From: Adineta vaga
Taxonomy: Eukaryota > Rotifera
DNA: 64,000 nucleotides
Assembly: GCA_021613535.1 (NCBI GenBank)
Contig: CP075492.1
Coordinates: 17,298,001 to 17,362,000 of the forward strand
Reading direction: 5' to 3'
Below, in pieces: positions 1 to 11,699 of this stretch. Both the position numbers and the translations under genes were made by a program. The notes under the pieces were generated by a model. That model was not told the origin of the DNA and searched no databases. It was given only the letters and a program-made list of their open reading frames with translations. The first letter of the stretch is position 1; the number at the start of each line of letters is the position of its first letter.

Positions 1-252
1 ATCAATTCCATATTTCGAAAGTGTTAAATTACTTAGATCGGTTCTATATGTGATGGTTTAGGAACTTGATGTCCCACTATCAAGTGGAAATCAAACAGAA
101 TGAAAGGCATTGTTAAAAAGGACAACTATCATTTGCTGAAAGCTGTAGCAAATGACTGAGAGAGAGTGAGTGAGAATAATGACGACTACTACGGTCTCAT
201 GGAGGAATGGTAAAGAAAAGATAGAGGTGGAAAGAAAAAGTGAAGTCTATAG

Positions 253-1503
253 ATGAGATCATTCTATGGCCTAACCGAACGACAGCTCATAATAATACAT
301 CTTTGCTTTTTCTTATCTATTTTGAAGCCAACATTGCCTCAACAGTACCCGACAAATAATGACTATCAAGTGGAATCGGATGATCGATCTACCACAAGTG
401 AAGGTAACAAACGTTGTTACCAGCATCATGCTTCTAACCGACCAGCTAAACGATTTCATATAGCACCACAACGGTCAACCGTACCAGAATTTTTTCTTCC
501 CTTGCCTGAGGTGAGACCAGTCCGTTACAAACCATTGCGGGAAAAAATCCAACAAAAATATCGTGAGTTATGTCGGTGGTCTGGTCAACGATTTCCGGGA
601 TCTGAGCCTGTACCAATGCATCGTAAAAATTATGCCAACATTTTGCAATTGCCCTATATGGTCACTTGGAAACCGGTTGGTAAACGGTACATGATGTTAA
701 TTGAAGAAGAAAATAAAGTGTACATGCTCAACCAAGGTAAAGATCTATTCAGCGTTGATGAGATTCGATTTCCATACGATGCGGACAATACAACTCATCT
801 AAAGGACACATTAGTCGATGGTGAAGTTGTATGTGATAAAATCAATGGTTCGAATGAGGCTAGCTTTTTTATCAACGATATCATCATTTATAATGGTACA
901 GACGTGACCGCTTATTCATTTCCGGACCGTTTGAAGCTGATTTCTGAATCGATCGTCAACATACACAATAATGCCATTACAAAGGGAACGCAACCGTTTC
1001 GAATACGAATCAAACAGTTTTTTCGTTTATCAGACATGGACAAACTGCTTAGCCGGGAATTTCGTGCAAGCATACCTCATGAAGTTGAAGGACTCTTTTT
1101 TTTACCAGAACGGAAGCCATATAGAGCTGGTGAATGTCCAGACGTATTGAAGTGGAAGGAAAACGAGACGATCGATTTTCGTTTGAACATTGTCGACAAT
1201 GGTGCACATCCAGAGAAGAAAGCTCATCTCTTTCTCAGTCGTATGAATAAGCCGTTTGCGAAGATGCATTACTCGTCGTATTTGCAAAAATATGATAACA
1301 AAATTGTTTCATGTTATTACAGAGATAGTGATTGGTACGTTTATCGATTACGTCATGATAGGCGGTATCCTAATTCAGAACAAACAGCTATGACTGTTAT
1401 GAACGTGATGGAAAAACCAGTCACAAAAGAGGATCTTCGTGATTTAATGAAGAATCAATCAACAACCCATGTTCATGACCATAATTCGTCATGGGCTACA
1501 TAG
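253..1503 (+). CDS. RNGTT: mRNA-capping enzyme guanylyltransferase-like protein, motif I altered
   Basis: A 416-residue ORF whose residues 95-400 follow the metazoan mRNA capping guanylyltransferase, which transfers GMP to the 5' end of nuclear pre-mRNA. Visible motifs: motif I region TWKPVGKRYMML (K140), motif III LVDGEVV, motif IIIa INDIIIYN, motif IV EVEGLFFLP, motif V LKWKENETIDFRL, and the OB-fold motif VI region YDNKI...W...R.D..YPN. The nucleophilic Lys is kept, but motif I reads K-P-V-G-K-R, so the usual Asp of KxDGxR is Val142. Animal enzymes carry an N-terminal RNA triphosphatase domain with HCxxGxxR. It is absent here; the first 90 residues are a hydrophobic start and a low-complexity linker. 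An in-frame TAG lies just before the ATG, and that TATAG could also be a splice acceptor, so upstream exons beyond the window cannot be excluded. AATAAA-like signals follow the TAG stop. The family is clear; catalytic competence is uncertain. Confidence 0.85.
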   Translation: MRSFYGLTERQLIIIHLCFFLSILKPTLPQQYPTNNDYQVESDDRSTTSEGNKRCYQHHASNRPAKRFHIAPQRSTVPEFFLPLPEVRPVRYKPLREKIQQKYRELCRWSGQRFPGSEPVPMHRKNYANILQLPYMVTWKPVGKRYMMLIEEENKVYMLNQGKDLFSVDEIRFPYDADNTTHLKDTLVDGEVVCDKINGSNEASFFINDIIIYNGTDVTAYSFPDRLKLISESIVNIHNNAITKGTQPFRIRIKQFFRLSDMDKLLSREFRASIPHEVEGLFFLPERKPYRAGECPDVLKWKENETIDFRLNIVDNGAHPEKKAHLFLSRMNKPFAKMHYSSYLQKYDNKIVSCYYRDSDWYVYRLRHDRRYPNSEQTAMTVMNVMEKPVTKEDLRDLMKNQSTTHVHDHNSSWAT

Positions 1504-2582
1504 GTCAGAAGTCGAGGGTGATGATATGGTTCAAACGAAAAAGAAATTGACATGGAATATACTTGTCTGAAGCAAACTAATCTATATACAGTTTTTAAAG
1601 AGAAAATAAAACTTCAATTGCTCGAAACATTCTTAGAAAAATACCATGGATGTTTTCTTCATTGTTGAACATTTTATATCTTTGGATGAGAGTAACTCAT
1701 TGTGACGAGACTGAGTTTTTTCTAAGAACATTAAAATCATATTCAGGTGAGATATGTTATATTTACGTCTGCTTATTATTGTTTTGCACATAAAGATTCG
1801 GCAGTTTATACTTTGATTATTTCATATTGATATTCTTGTCATCGAAGTAAAAAGTGCGAGAACATCTTCGCAATGCACTAATATTATTATTGTCCTTCCA
1901 TACTATCAACCAAAACCATCAAGTAGTCGGCCGATCTTCGCAAGATCGAAAAGAAAATGTTGTCCATTGTTTGAACCAGTCTTCATCGGTACAAAAAAAG
2001 TCACAAGAACATTTCTAAGCAACAATCGACTGAATTTTATCGCCATCTCTCAGTGGGATACATTTACTAGTGATTCGCTCGATTTCATACAAACAAAACG
2101 TCTGTTGTTGTTTTTATTTTCAATATATATACTTTACATCAGGTGAAGGTATCAAAGACTTCTATAAAGGTTATCTCGTGACATTGACTGTCTCAATTTC
2201 ATTTACTTATGCTCAGATCATAGCTTCGCTTACAACTGGCATCACGACGACAATCACTTCGACGAACGTTTGCGATTCTCATGCGCGGAAGAGATTATCG
2301 AGGTTGAGGAGTGATTATCGTACTGAATTGTGTTGTCATGATGTCTCTCTAGGAAATCACTAAACATGCTAAGACGATGCAAAGCGTTTACGGCTGCGTC
2401 GATGTATGAGCTTGCACATTCATTTTCCAACGCTCTGATTAATTTATTCAAGATATTTTAGTTTGAAATAAAAGCAATTTCGAAACTAAGAATTACGTTT
2501 CACACAGTAAACAAAAACAACAAGTCCATCAATTCTGTACGCTCATTGGATCGACGTCCCAGTGAATGTGTTGCCATTCGGA
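1504..2582. other. intergenic, no gene recognised
   Basis: AT-rich sequence between the capping-enzyme stop and the end of the leftward F-box-like gene. It holds polyadenylation-like AATAAA motifs near 1607. Around 2140-2225 there is a short stretch with weak mitochondrial-carrier flavour, which I did not accept as a gene. Nothing else is supported. Confidence 0.5.
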
Positions 2583-3470
2583 TTACCGTTGCAAGTTAAC
2601 AACTGCTCGAAGCACCTTGTGTTTCAATTCTCTCCAAACAAAATGATGTCGACGGACCGATGGCCGGTAGCCGATCAGGACATGTTCCAATTTCGGACAT
2701 TGTACGACAACTCTCGGCCATAGATGTTTAGTGTCGATGTTCACGATTCCATGCGGGAGACAAATTCGAACATGAGTGAGTTGAGGTGTTCGGACAGTAA
2801 GATCGAGAATAGTCGGTAAATGTATTAGACGTTCAAATGCCACATCGATCCGAACGAGTACGAGTTTCCAGAGATTCTATATCTGCAATGATGACGGAGT
2901 AGTGGTATTTAATACAGCAGAAAGAATACCAGTCTTGGAAAGAATTTCCATTTGTTTGAGGTACGAAAACCGTATGAATACTTGATGTAGTGAATGTTGT
3001 TGAAGAATAAAGTGACGCGATGGTTGAAAAGCTGTGAGAACGAGACGTTCGACACGAAATTCTCGAGTCAATTGTGACAACGGTTCGTAATTCTCCAGTT
3101 GACGAATGGTAAGTGAACGAAGAAATAAAAATTGTTCAGGATTAATATGATAAATGATCTTGAAGGGAATATCAAATAAAAGTATTTGATTCCGATACGA
3201 CAACGAACTGATTTCTCTGAGATGCTTCATATTATTCAACTGACCTCCATGAAGTTTAAGACGAAAATCTTGGATAATTGATCGAATATAAGGCAGATGA
3301 CAATTTAGTTTCGATAGATCAATCAACGTTAAATAAGAGATGATCTCCAGAAGAATGTTTGCGCGTAGATCAAACACTGTACTTCTTCTACTTCTGGAAC
3401 TAGATGTATGACAATAATATGCACTGGAAGAGAGCATCGACTTCGGCATTTCGTGTAGTGATATGAACAA
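2583..3470 (-). pseudogene. F-box-like protein gene with one in-frame stop
   Basis: Read leftwards, a frame starting at 3470 gives about 197 residues and then TAG at 2877-2879. The same frame continues without any shift for 97 more codons to a TAG at 2583. Residues 33-75 resemble an F-box (LRANILLEIISYLTLIDLSKL), followed by Leu-rich sequence of the kind that follows F-boxes in large animal families (substrate adaptors of SCF ubiquitin ligases). Because the protein on both sides of the TAG has the same composition, the two parts look like one gene. Either the TAG is a disabling mutation, or the stretch is removed as a very short intron: candidate GT donors lie 39-53 nt before the TAG-containing acceptor, but none I tried keeps both frames at a normal intron length. 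The F-box call is moderate and the interruption is seen directly. Confidence 0.55.
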
Positions 3471-3488
3471 AAGAGAAGAATGATGAAT

Positions 3489-3557
3489 GGTGTGGGTGGG
3501 TGTGGGTGTGGGTGAGTGTAAATAGTGATCCCTTCATTATACACACCCTCAAGATGG
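3489..3557. repeat. telomere-like palindromic element 1
   Basis: G-rich left arm with GGTGTGGGTGGGTGTGGG, then a short AT spacer, then the C-rich right arm ending ACACACCCTCAAGATGG. It belongs to the dispersed family described in the findings and lies just upstream of the F-box-like gene start. Confidence 0.75.
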
Positions 3558-3560
3558 TAC

Positions 3561-4119
3561 GGCGACGCCCACTTACCCGACGATTTCTGGATACGCCGCT
3601 AATGAAAAGATAATATAATTGACTTCTAAAAAAATGGTATTTTATTATTGTTTGGGAATTTAAAATTCCTCTGCAACATATATATGAGAGTAATCTATAT
3701 ACGATGTGAAAAGTTTGATCTATTAACGAGTGTGATTTCTAGTCTTGATTCGAAATGCTTACATTTTATTTGTTAATGAAAGATAACCGTTGTTTTGTAA
3801 TTAGTAAAAGTGTATACCATCTGTTTCTCTAATTATAATAGTCATGATTTCTTCTATTTATTGTGTTCGTAGATTTTTTGATAAATATAAAACCTAACTT
3901 CGTCATTAAAGAATGATATAAACGCTTTTTTTAATTTCTATTTCCTCGCAAAGGCGTTTTGTCAGATCTGTGATTGTATGTGCGATAAACGTTTTTATAG
4001 TCGTTGATTCTCTTCATTTGAGCATTTGCTATAAATAACAAGAGTTAACTAAAGTTTTCCGTATATATCTTTTACTTTATATATTTCTGATAGAAGTTCA
4101 GATCTATTATAAAAGAAAA
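3561..4119. other. intergenic, promoter side of receptor gene
   Basis: AT-rich spacer between two divergently transcribed loci (F-box-like gene to the left, LDLa/EGF receptor to the right). I see no ORF, RNA gene or clear repeat after element 1. Confidence 0.5.
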
Positions 4120-7100
4120 ATGAATTTTGCGATTAACACAGCCAATATAATGTTATATATCTTATTTATAATACAATTGTTGTGTTCAATAACAAGAACT
4201 CAATTCAATTTATACTACACTGATGACAATTATAATGTGGGTAGTCTATATAAAAATTGTCTTCGTCATTATAGTTTCATGGAATGGGATATTTCGGAAA
4301 TGGTCGAATATTGTCTTGATTCAATAGATAATAATGATATAATGGTTGAACCATTTCCTAACACAATTAGTAATAATTTTACATTCAATAAATTACGTCA
4401 ACTAAATATAAGTGCCACAAGAGCTTCTATCATGGTCTGCATCAGTCGATGTAGCGGAACAATATCAATTTTATCTTGAAAACCCAGCAAACTCATCTTC
4501 ATCAAATGAAACTTTTTTCAAATGTAAAAAACCATGGTTTGGCTCTCGATGTCAATACTCATTTGGTTTAGGTCGAGTGTATGACTTTGAAGAAATTGTG
4601 GCCAAAACATTTAAAAAAAAATTATTCTCTAGTCCACCATATCTAGTAAGTAATTTAACATGTTATACTCATTTACAATGTAATCGTGGTAGTTCTAACA
4701 TATGTCTTGATTGGCGTGAGGTATGCGATGGACGTATTGATTGTATTGATGGAGGTGCAGATGAAGAAGAATGTTTTGCTTTAGAAATGAACGAATGTAA
4801 TAAAGATGAATATCGATGTTATAATGGATTATGTATACCAAAAGATTTTTATAATGATAATTATCCTGAATGTCTCGATATATCTGATATTATTATAAAC
4901 AGAGAATATAATCATCTGAGTATTGGACATATAAGTGTATTTAACACTGAAGAACGTTCATGTATACCGGGTTACAAACAATTTAAATGTGGAGATGGAC
5001 GATGTGTGACAGATTTTGATGAATGTCTCAATAAACGACATTTATTATTATATCAATCGATAAGTCTACAAGGAAATTTAACATCTTCATGTTGGTCAAT
5101 AATGGTTTGTCTAACTAAAATTTCAAATGAAATGAATGGTACGTCATGTGAAGAAATCTTGGAAACATCAAATATTCATAAATATTTGCAAACTTGTGAT
5201 GATATTATTCAGTTTCCAACTGTTCCAGTACTTTTTGGTCATGTACGCTTTTTATATGTTCGAAATAATACTTATAATGAGAATCGTACATTAGCTCTCG
5301 TGCCTGATTATATCTGTTATGATAATGAACTATGTGATTTTCTTCGTCCGACATTTCATCATGGGATTTACAGTTGTATTATATTCAATTTCAATATGAT
5401 ATTTCAAACATGGTCTACTATTATTAGCGTAGTTGAACCTTATTTTCGTCAATGTTTGACACGACTTGAAAATAAAAATGCATCTCAATCTCAACATACA
5501 TCCTTGTATTGCTGTAAAAATTCATCGAAATGTATTTCAAAACATCGTATTCTTGATAATATTTCTGATTGTTATTTAAATGATGATGAACACGAATACG
5601 AAAGTAGTTGTTTACTCAACAATGCACAACGTTTTAAATGTGATAATGATAATAAATGTTACTCGTCGATAGTATCTAAAGATATATGCCCTCTCAAGTC
5701 TTTATATAATTTCGATGAAATTAGTTTCAATCATATATGTGATCGAGATGTTCAAATGTTTCCTATACTTATCAATGGAGAAAATCACACTGATGAAACA
5801 GAATGTGAACATTGGTCATGTAATAATTATTATACACAATGTGATGGATTTTGGAGTTGTCCATATGGAGAGGATGAAGAGAATTGTACAACAAAACGAC
5901 AGATTTGTCCGTTAAGATCTCTTGCTTGTGTATCTCCATTCAATTATACATTGACATGTTTATCGGCACATCGAGTTAATGATGGAATTATCGATTGTCT
6001 CGGATCAGCAGATGAACGTCATTATTGTCGTAATCTTGTTAGGAATTCACTTGGTTATTATGGTTTTCGCTGTTGGAACGAAAGTGAATGTATCGCACCT
6101 GGTGATCTATGTGATAAAAGTCAAAAATGCTTATTTAATGACGATGAAATGTTTTGTGATGATTATCAAGAAGATTGTACCGAATGTGATCATACTGAAT
6201 GTACTGATGTGATAGAAGCTCTTTGTCGTGCTAGCTATTTATATATATTCAAATTCTCATTGGAAACATCACCAGTATATCCACCAATTTCAGAACAAAG
6301 AACAAATGAATACATTTCTCAACAACCACAAAACTTACCTCGTATTGACAAATTAATCACAACTGAACCCTATGATCGTACATGACCATGGCGTTGTAAT
6401 CATGGTATTTATGTTAGTATCTGGCCTGGAAATAATACTTCAGAATATCGATGTTTTTGTCCATCACCTTACTATGGTGATCATTGTCAATATCAAAATC
6501 AACGTATAAGTCTTACACTACAAGTAATTATTATTGGTAGAAAAGGTTTCTATGCTATACTTGCTACTTTAATTGGTAATGATGGTGATTATGAGGTAAT
6601 TAATTCTTATCATGAACTAACATTATTCAATACTCGTGAATGTGATCGTATTCATAACATATATCTTACTTATTTATCGCGTCCAAAAAATAATTCGATG
6701 AACTATAGTATTCATATTGATGTCTATGATAAAGTTAACTTAATATATCTTGGTACTTGGTATTATCCAGTTCTTTTCCCATTTTTACCTAGTAATCGAA
6801 TGGCTATTATTTTAGTTGTATCAAATAATCAAGTATTTGGTCATAAACAGTGTAGTTTAATATGTAACAATGGTGAATGTATGAAATATATGAATGACGA
6901 CAAGATGTTTTGTCGATGTCATACATGTTGGAGTGGTTCTCGATGTGATATTCCTATTCGTTGTAGTGATTGTGCATCGGATTCGATTTGTATTGGTATG
7001 ATTTATAATCGATCGATATGTCTCTGTCGACTTGATAAAGGTGGTCTACGATGTTTACTTCCACTTTCATGTCCAGAGGGTTCGTGTGACAATAATGCTT

Positions 7101-8758
7101 CTTGTATTATGACCGATATCCGTATGCATGAGAGAAGTTTTACTTGCAATTGTTCAAAAGAATTATGGGGAACAGTTTGTAACTTTCAAAGACCAAAATT
7201 TCAGCTTGCCATTAAAAATATAAAATATTCATCGCCAATTATCTTGATGTATATTTTCACTGTTGGTATTTTCGATCCTCGTTATCTAGAATTGGAACAG
7301 ATTGTCGTACCCGTACAGTTAAAAATGTTTCAAAAACCTATAGAGATATACGTGGAGACAGATTTTAAATTGATATTTGCCAAAATTGACCAAAGCTTTT
7401 ATTTAACTATTGCTCAAGAAACTTTTAAAAATAATATCTCTACATCTATTGATCCTGCTCAACGATGTCCATTGATCAATGAAGTTTTAAACACATCATT
7501 AGCAAATTTACATCAAATTCGACGAATTAAATATTATTATACGATATGTCAAAATGATGTGAATCTACGATGTTTTTTTGATGACCCATACATGTGTTTA
7601 TGTACTAATGATCGACATGCTAATTGTTTGAAACTAAAGCAAATTCCTTCAGTATGTCGACATAAGACTTATTGTGAAAATAATGGACAATGTTTAGACG
7701 ATGGCAGTTTATGTCCAGTAGAAACAGTTTGTAATTGTACGAATTGTTATTTTGGTGATCGTTGTCAATTTCAGGCTCAAGGTGTCGGATTAACATTAGA
7801 TGATATTTTACGTTATGAGATTGAACCAACTATCAGCTTATTTAGTCAAACAAATTTAGTTAAATGGTGTACATCATTAACAATAATTATGTTAATTGCA
7901 GGTTTAATTAATAGTGCATTAGCTATGTTGACATTTCGTATGCAAAAATCTCGAGAAGTTGGTTGTGGAGTATATCTTCTTGCATCATCTGTAACATCAT
8001 TACTAACAGTAACCATGTTGGCATTGAAATTTTCGTTTCTTCTTTTTACTCATATCAATTCAGACATTGATAATTCTGCTGCACATGCAGGTTGTCGATC
8101 ATTAGAATTTATTTTGAAAACTTGTCTATATACAGACAATTGGTTGAATGCTTGTGTAGCTTTAGAACGTTTAATGACTGTATATAAAGGAGTTTATTTT
8201 AACAAATTGTTGAGTAGACGCATTGCACGTCGGGTAATTCTATTACTACCATTCGCAATTATGGTATCAATTATTCATGAGCCTATTTATCGAAAATTAT
8301 ATAAAGATGAATTTGAACAGCGTTTATGGTGTTTATTTCTTTATTCACAATCTCTACATAGATATAATGTATTTATTTCACTTGTTCATTTACTTGGTCC
8401 ATTCTGTGCTAATCTTTGTTCATCTGTCTATATAGTTATTGGTAGTGCGCGACAACGCGCATTACTACAACCGCGAATCAGTTATCGTCAACATCGACGG
8501 CAACAATTAATGGAACATAAACATCTTATTATTAGTTCAATGATTCTTGTTATTTTGTCAATGCCTCGTATCGTCACTGCGTTCATATCCGGATGTATAA
8601 AAACAACTCATAATTCACAATTATATGCTGCAGGTTATTTCATATCATTTATTCCATCAGTAAGTATTTTCGCGGTGTTTGTAATGCCATCAGACTTTTA
8701 CAAAGAACAATTTAAAAAGTCCCTTAAAATTGGACTAATACTAAATCCTTGTCGTTGA
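4120..8758 (+). pseudogene. LDLa/EGF-repeat receptor with C-terminal 7TM domain (copy A), two lesions
   Basis: A receptor-like locus of about 1545 codons. It begins with a signal peptide (hydrophobic residues 8-24). Then come an EGF-like end (CKKPWFGSRCQY), several LDL-receptor class A modules (CLDWREVCDGRIDC...DEEEC; CDGFWSCPYGEDEENC), and further EGF modules (CFCPSPYYGDHCQY; CRCHTCWSGSRC; CNCTNCYFGDRCQF). A rhodopsin-type 7TM region starts near 7860, with ERLMTVYK at the end of TM3 in place of DRY. The first frame (4120-4479) is linked to the second only by a net +1 shift near 4408-4420; comparison with copy B (44.3-49.2 kb) places it between Ile-Ser and the Glu-Leu-Leu-Ser-Trp stretch. From there the frame is open to 8758 except for one TGA at 6383-6385, directly before the conserved PW.CN.G of an EGF module. 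Two lesions in an otherwise preserved gene suggest recent inactivation, or recoding. The family is clear and the ligand unknown. Confidence 0.8.
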
Positions 8759-9390
8759 TCATTTTTTTTTGAAAATAAATTCAATATTAATTGTATGAAT
8801 AAACTTTCTCTGTACTACATTAACATGTCTTATTGATAATGAATGTGTGAAAACATATATTCGTTTCTCACTTTAATCTATACACCTGACTGATATGCTT
8901 ACAAAATTAACCTGTCAGTATTGAACTGTGTTTTTATGACAAATATAAAAAATAATTCAATTTGATGTTTTATGTTTAGAACGTGACGCTCCTCAAAATG
9001 ACAGTAAAAAGACGGGGGATCCAATAATCAGTAGCGATGAAAGCTATTGCATAGTTGCCATGATTAATCATAATTACAAACCATCTTGAGGGTGTGGGTG
9101 TGGGTGAGAGTATTGGATGAGAAAAATACCCCACACCCACACATTGCTTTTAAACGAACACTATCATCCACCCAAATGTTGGTATTATGTCAGATTGCTA
9201 AATGTGGAATTATTTGTTAGGATTTGAAGAACGGTTCCGTTACCATGAGAAAAGGTTATTGGCTAGTGACCGTCACCTGTAGTGGACGCTGTTTATTTGT
9301 TGTACAGAATGACAAAGGAAATGAAAAATAAAACCAAAAAGGTTTTCATTATGAGATGTCGGCAGTCTATCTGTGTCATTATAATCTCGT
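8759..9390. other. intergenic between convergent genes
   Basis: Spacer between the receptor end and the end of the leftward membrane-protein gene. It contains AATAAA motifs soon after 8770 and palindromic element 2. No coding sequence is seen. Confidence 0.5.
9081..9142. repeat. telomere-like palindromic element 2
   Basis: The clearest left end of the family: CCATCTTGAGGGTGTGGGTG continuing TGGGTGAGAG, a loop of about 20 nt, then CCCCACACCCACAC. The arms are complementary over the TGTGGG units. Confidence 0.85.
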
Positions 9391-9885
9391 CTAATCAATG
9401 AATTCTCGTAGAGCTTGTTCAACAGCACGTTGTACGTCCTTCTCAACTTCATCTGATCGAGGCATAGGGTTCAAACGTAATGCTTCGGCTTTCAGACGAC
9501 TAAGGCGTTCTCGTTGAGCCTGAACAGGTGTAAGATGATGTTTTGGGCTCTGCTCAAGGTCATGCTGTTCAGGAGACACGTGAATGTTGTTAAAAGGGAT
9601 GTCAATATAAGTCTCTAGAATTTCCGATGCATTATCAGTTATTCATTGGCATAAAGGCTCATATTCCGATGTCTTTCGCTTTATGTATTTGTTTAGGCCG
9701 CGAACGTTGTTTTCCGGTAATAATAAATAAGGCGAACTGTATGTTGGTGTTGCGGTAATGCGCGTCCGAGCCTTTGTGTTGCATCGTTTGATAACAAATT
9801 TAATGAATAGACCCGTTAAACCAATGAGTATTATAGTACCCGGGATACCAAAGCCAAGTCCCAATTTTGTCCGATAATCTACCAT
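9391..9885 (-). pseudogene. small single-pass membrane protein with one in-frame TGA
   Basis: Leftward frame from ATG at 9885. It encodes a short polar start, one transmembrane helix (residues about 9-30, with GIPGTIILIGLTGLFIKFVI) followed by basic residues, and a hydrophilic tail. TGA at 9643-9645 stops it after 80 codons, but the identical frame stays open for 83 more codons. These carry a convincing charged, helical tail (QAQRERLSRLKAEALRL, later EKDVQRAVEQALREF) and end in TAA or TAG-type context at 9391. So the ORF appears to be one protein of about 163 residues with an internal TGA. I do not recognise the family. An upstream exon carrying a signal peptide is possible, because the frame is open a little further 5' without another ATG. 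Confidence 0.5.
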
Positions 9886-10150
9886 GGTTTTGTTATTTTG
9901 ATTGTTGTGAGTATATTGGGCTACACAGATGCGACAGAAGTCCAACAATATCGACAGACGTTAAAACATAAACAAAACCAAATGAAGCAGATCTAATGAA
10001 ACAAGCATAAAAATCATTAGAACACTAATTCAGCTTTGCTATTTGTCGCTTTCTCGTTTATATCAGCTTTTGAATCAGATGTCTTAGTTTATTGCATTTA
10101 CATTACTTAGACCTGATCGCCGAGTTGGACATTTAAAAAAAACTGATAGC

Positions 10151-10220
10151 GAGTGTGGGTGTGGAAAGAAGACATGAACACCCTTACTCTCACTCTCACT
10201 CACACTCATACTTACTCTCA
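10151..10220. repeat. telomere-like palindromic element 3 (degenerate)
   Basis: Left arm GAGTGTGGGTGTGG, then a spacer, then ACACCC followed by a run of CTCACTCACACTCA. The right arm has degenerated into an ACTC-rich tract. Confidence 0.55.
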
Positions 10221-10799
10221 AAGTGGGAAAATTCTTGTGTATAATAAACTAAAGAAATCGTTTGAACAACTCGCTCGCGTCTACCGACGGACAAAAAAGT
10301 TGAGCATTTTCAACCACCACAAATAGAAAAAGAAACATTACACTCGCATTCCATCGCTTATCTATGCATCGATTTACACTTTCGCCTATCGGAATAAGAA
10401 CAATGATTTTTCTGAAGGGAGAATACATAAAAGAAACGAAAATTTTTTTCTGAGAATGGAAACAAGAATAAAACAATTCCTCTCGTAACATTAAGGGTAC
10501 GCCCCTCACTTTTTTGCAAAAAGTTTTTCTGAAACTTTTTTTGTTTTCACTGGTAGTTGAAAGACCATCCACTAGCACGTCCATCGACGAGAGAACGACC
10601 TTCACTCAGCCCACCGTTCAGTTGCTATAACATGTTCACCCAAGTACTTCACCAAAAAACATTTTTTTCGAAAAAATCTGTTTTAGTGCTCAGAAGATTT
10701 TCCATGAAAAGTTGTTCGGAAAAACGTCGACGAAAATTTGGTCGCTTCGTTAACCTAGTTTTTCGCTTTTCTCAAAAACCGGTTTTTCACCCAATGGAT

Positions 10800-11120
10800 A
10801 TAGTTGTGCCAAAGAAAACCCCCACTTAAGTTTGTTCGATTGGGCTGAAATTTTTACCAGAGATACCTTGGCCTATTGCCCAGAGGTAAATCGGCCAATT
10901 TTGTTTTCGACCATTCCTTCTGGATTTATAAGGTTTTCAAGAATCCGGACATAGGTCTCTAGAAATTTTTTTAGGTTTTTGATTATTAAAAAAAGTGAGT
11001 GAGTTTTTTGAAAACGGTGAACATTGCCTCTGGGGAATAGGTTTGACTACCCCCAAAAAAGTTTCAGCCCCAACGGATGAAATTCGGTCGAGTTTTTCCC
11101 GGCACAACGAAGATGACTGA
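10800..11120. repeat. diverged inverted repeat with arms of about 110 bp
   Basis: The stretch 10805-10912 (GTTGTGCC...GAAAACCCCC, TTGGGCTGAAATTTTT, CCTATTGCCCAGAGG) matches, in the opposite orientation, the complement of 11015-11110 (GTTGTGCCGGGAAAAACTC, TTGGGGCTGAAACTTTTTT, CCTATTCCCCAGAGG). The same block order in both arms supports an old foldback element or two head-to-head copies of a dispersed repeat. No ORF is associated with it. Confidence 0.6.
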
Positions 11121-11394
11121 AATAATGCATTTTTACTGGAACTTCAGGAAGACCTAGTAAAAGAAATTTCCTCGAACACGTGACTAATGGATTTCGATTC
11201 GCTATCTGTGGTAAAAATTTCAGCTCGATTGACCTTACCGTTGCTGAGTTTTGAGAAAGGTTCAAAAAGAGGAGGGATGCCCTTAAGCTGTAAATTTATT
11301 GCGAATGAGAGGAAAAAACAGAAACGAAAACGAACCGTCAATACTGAGAGACTTTTTGCCAACAATACATCTAAGTTAAAAAAACTAGTTTACG

Positions 11395-11437
11395 ATGGGT
11401 GTGGGTGTGAGGGTTGTTTTGATACACCCACACTCAA
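11395..11437. repeat. telomere-like palindromic element 4
   Basis: GATGGGTGTGGGTGTGAGGG, then a 9-nt loop, then ATACACCCACACTC. A compact hairpin. Confidence 0.75.
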
Positions 11438-11638
11438 CAGCTAATAATAATGGGAAAATTTTCATTTATCTTGTTTGATAATCATAATATAAGAATAATC
11501 TTTTTCGATTGTAATAAACTAATAATCAAAAGTGAGATGATTATCCGCTTCGCTATGCGGCTTTAATCTCTCGAGTAAAATTTTACACACAACATTTCAC
11601 GATGCTATACGATACATGTTTATTTATTCTTAAAAGTC

Positions 11639-11699
11639 GGAGTGTGTATGGTTGTCATGATATTGGTTGCAGAAAAACCAACACTATCACACCCTCAAT
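11639..11699. repeat. telomere-like palindromic element 5 (degenerate)
   Basis: GGAGTGTGTATGGTTGT on the left and CACTATCACACCCTCAATG on the right. Its right end lies 10 bp from the stop of the giant leftward ORF. Confidence 0.5.

Noticed and set aside
1-252. Upstream exon of the capping-enzyme gene
   Set aside because: No open frame with triphosphatase motifs is visible; it may lie outside the window, so it is not annotated.
2140-2225. Short stretch resembling the EGI..FYKGY part of mitochondrial carriers
   Set aside because: Only about 20 residues match, the Pro of the carrier signature is absent, and no second repeat or exon is visible.
10249-11444. Several ORFs of 70-120 codons in the repeat island
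   Set aside because: Overlapping on both strands, low-complexity translations and repeat context; no coding signal.
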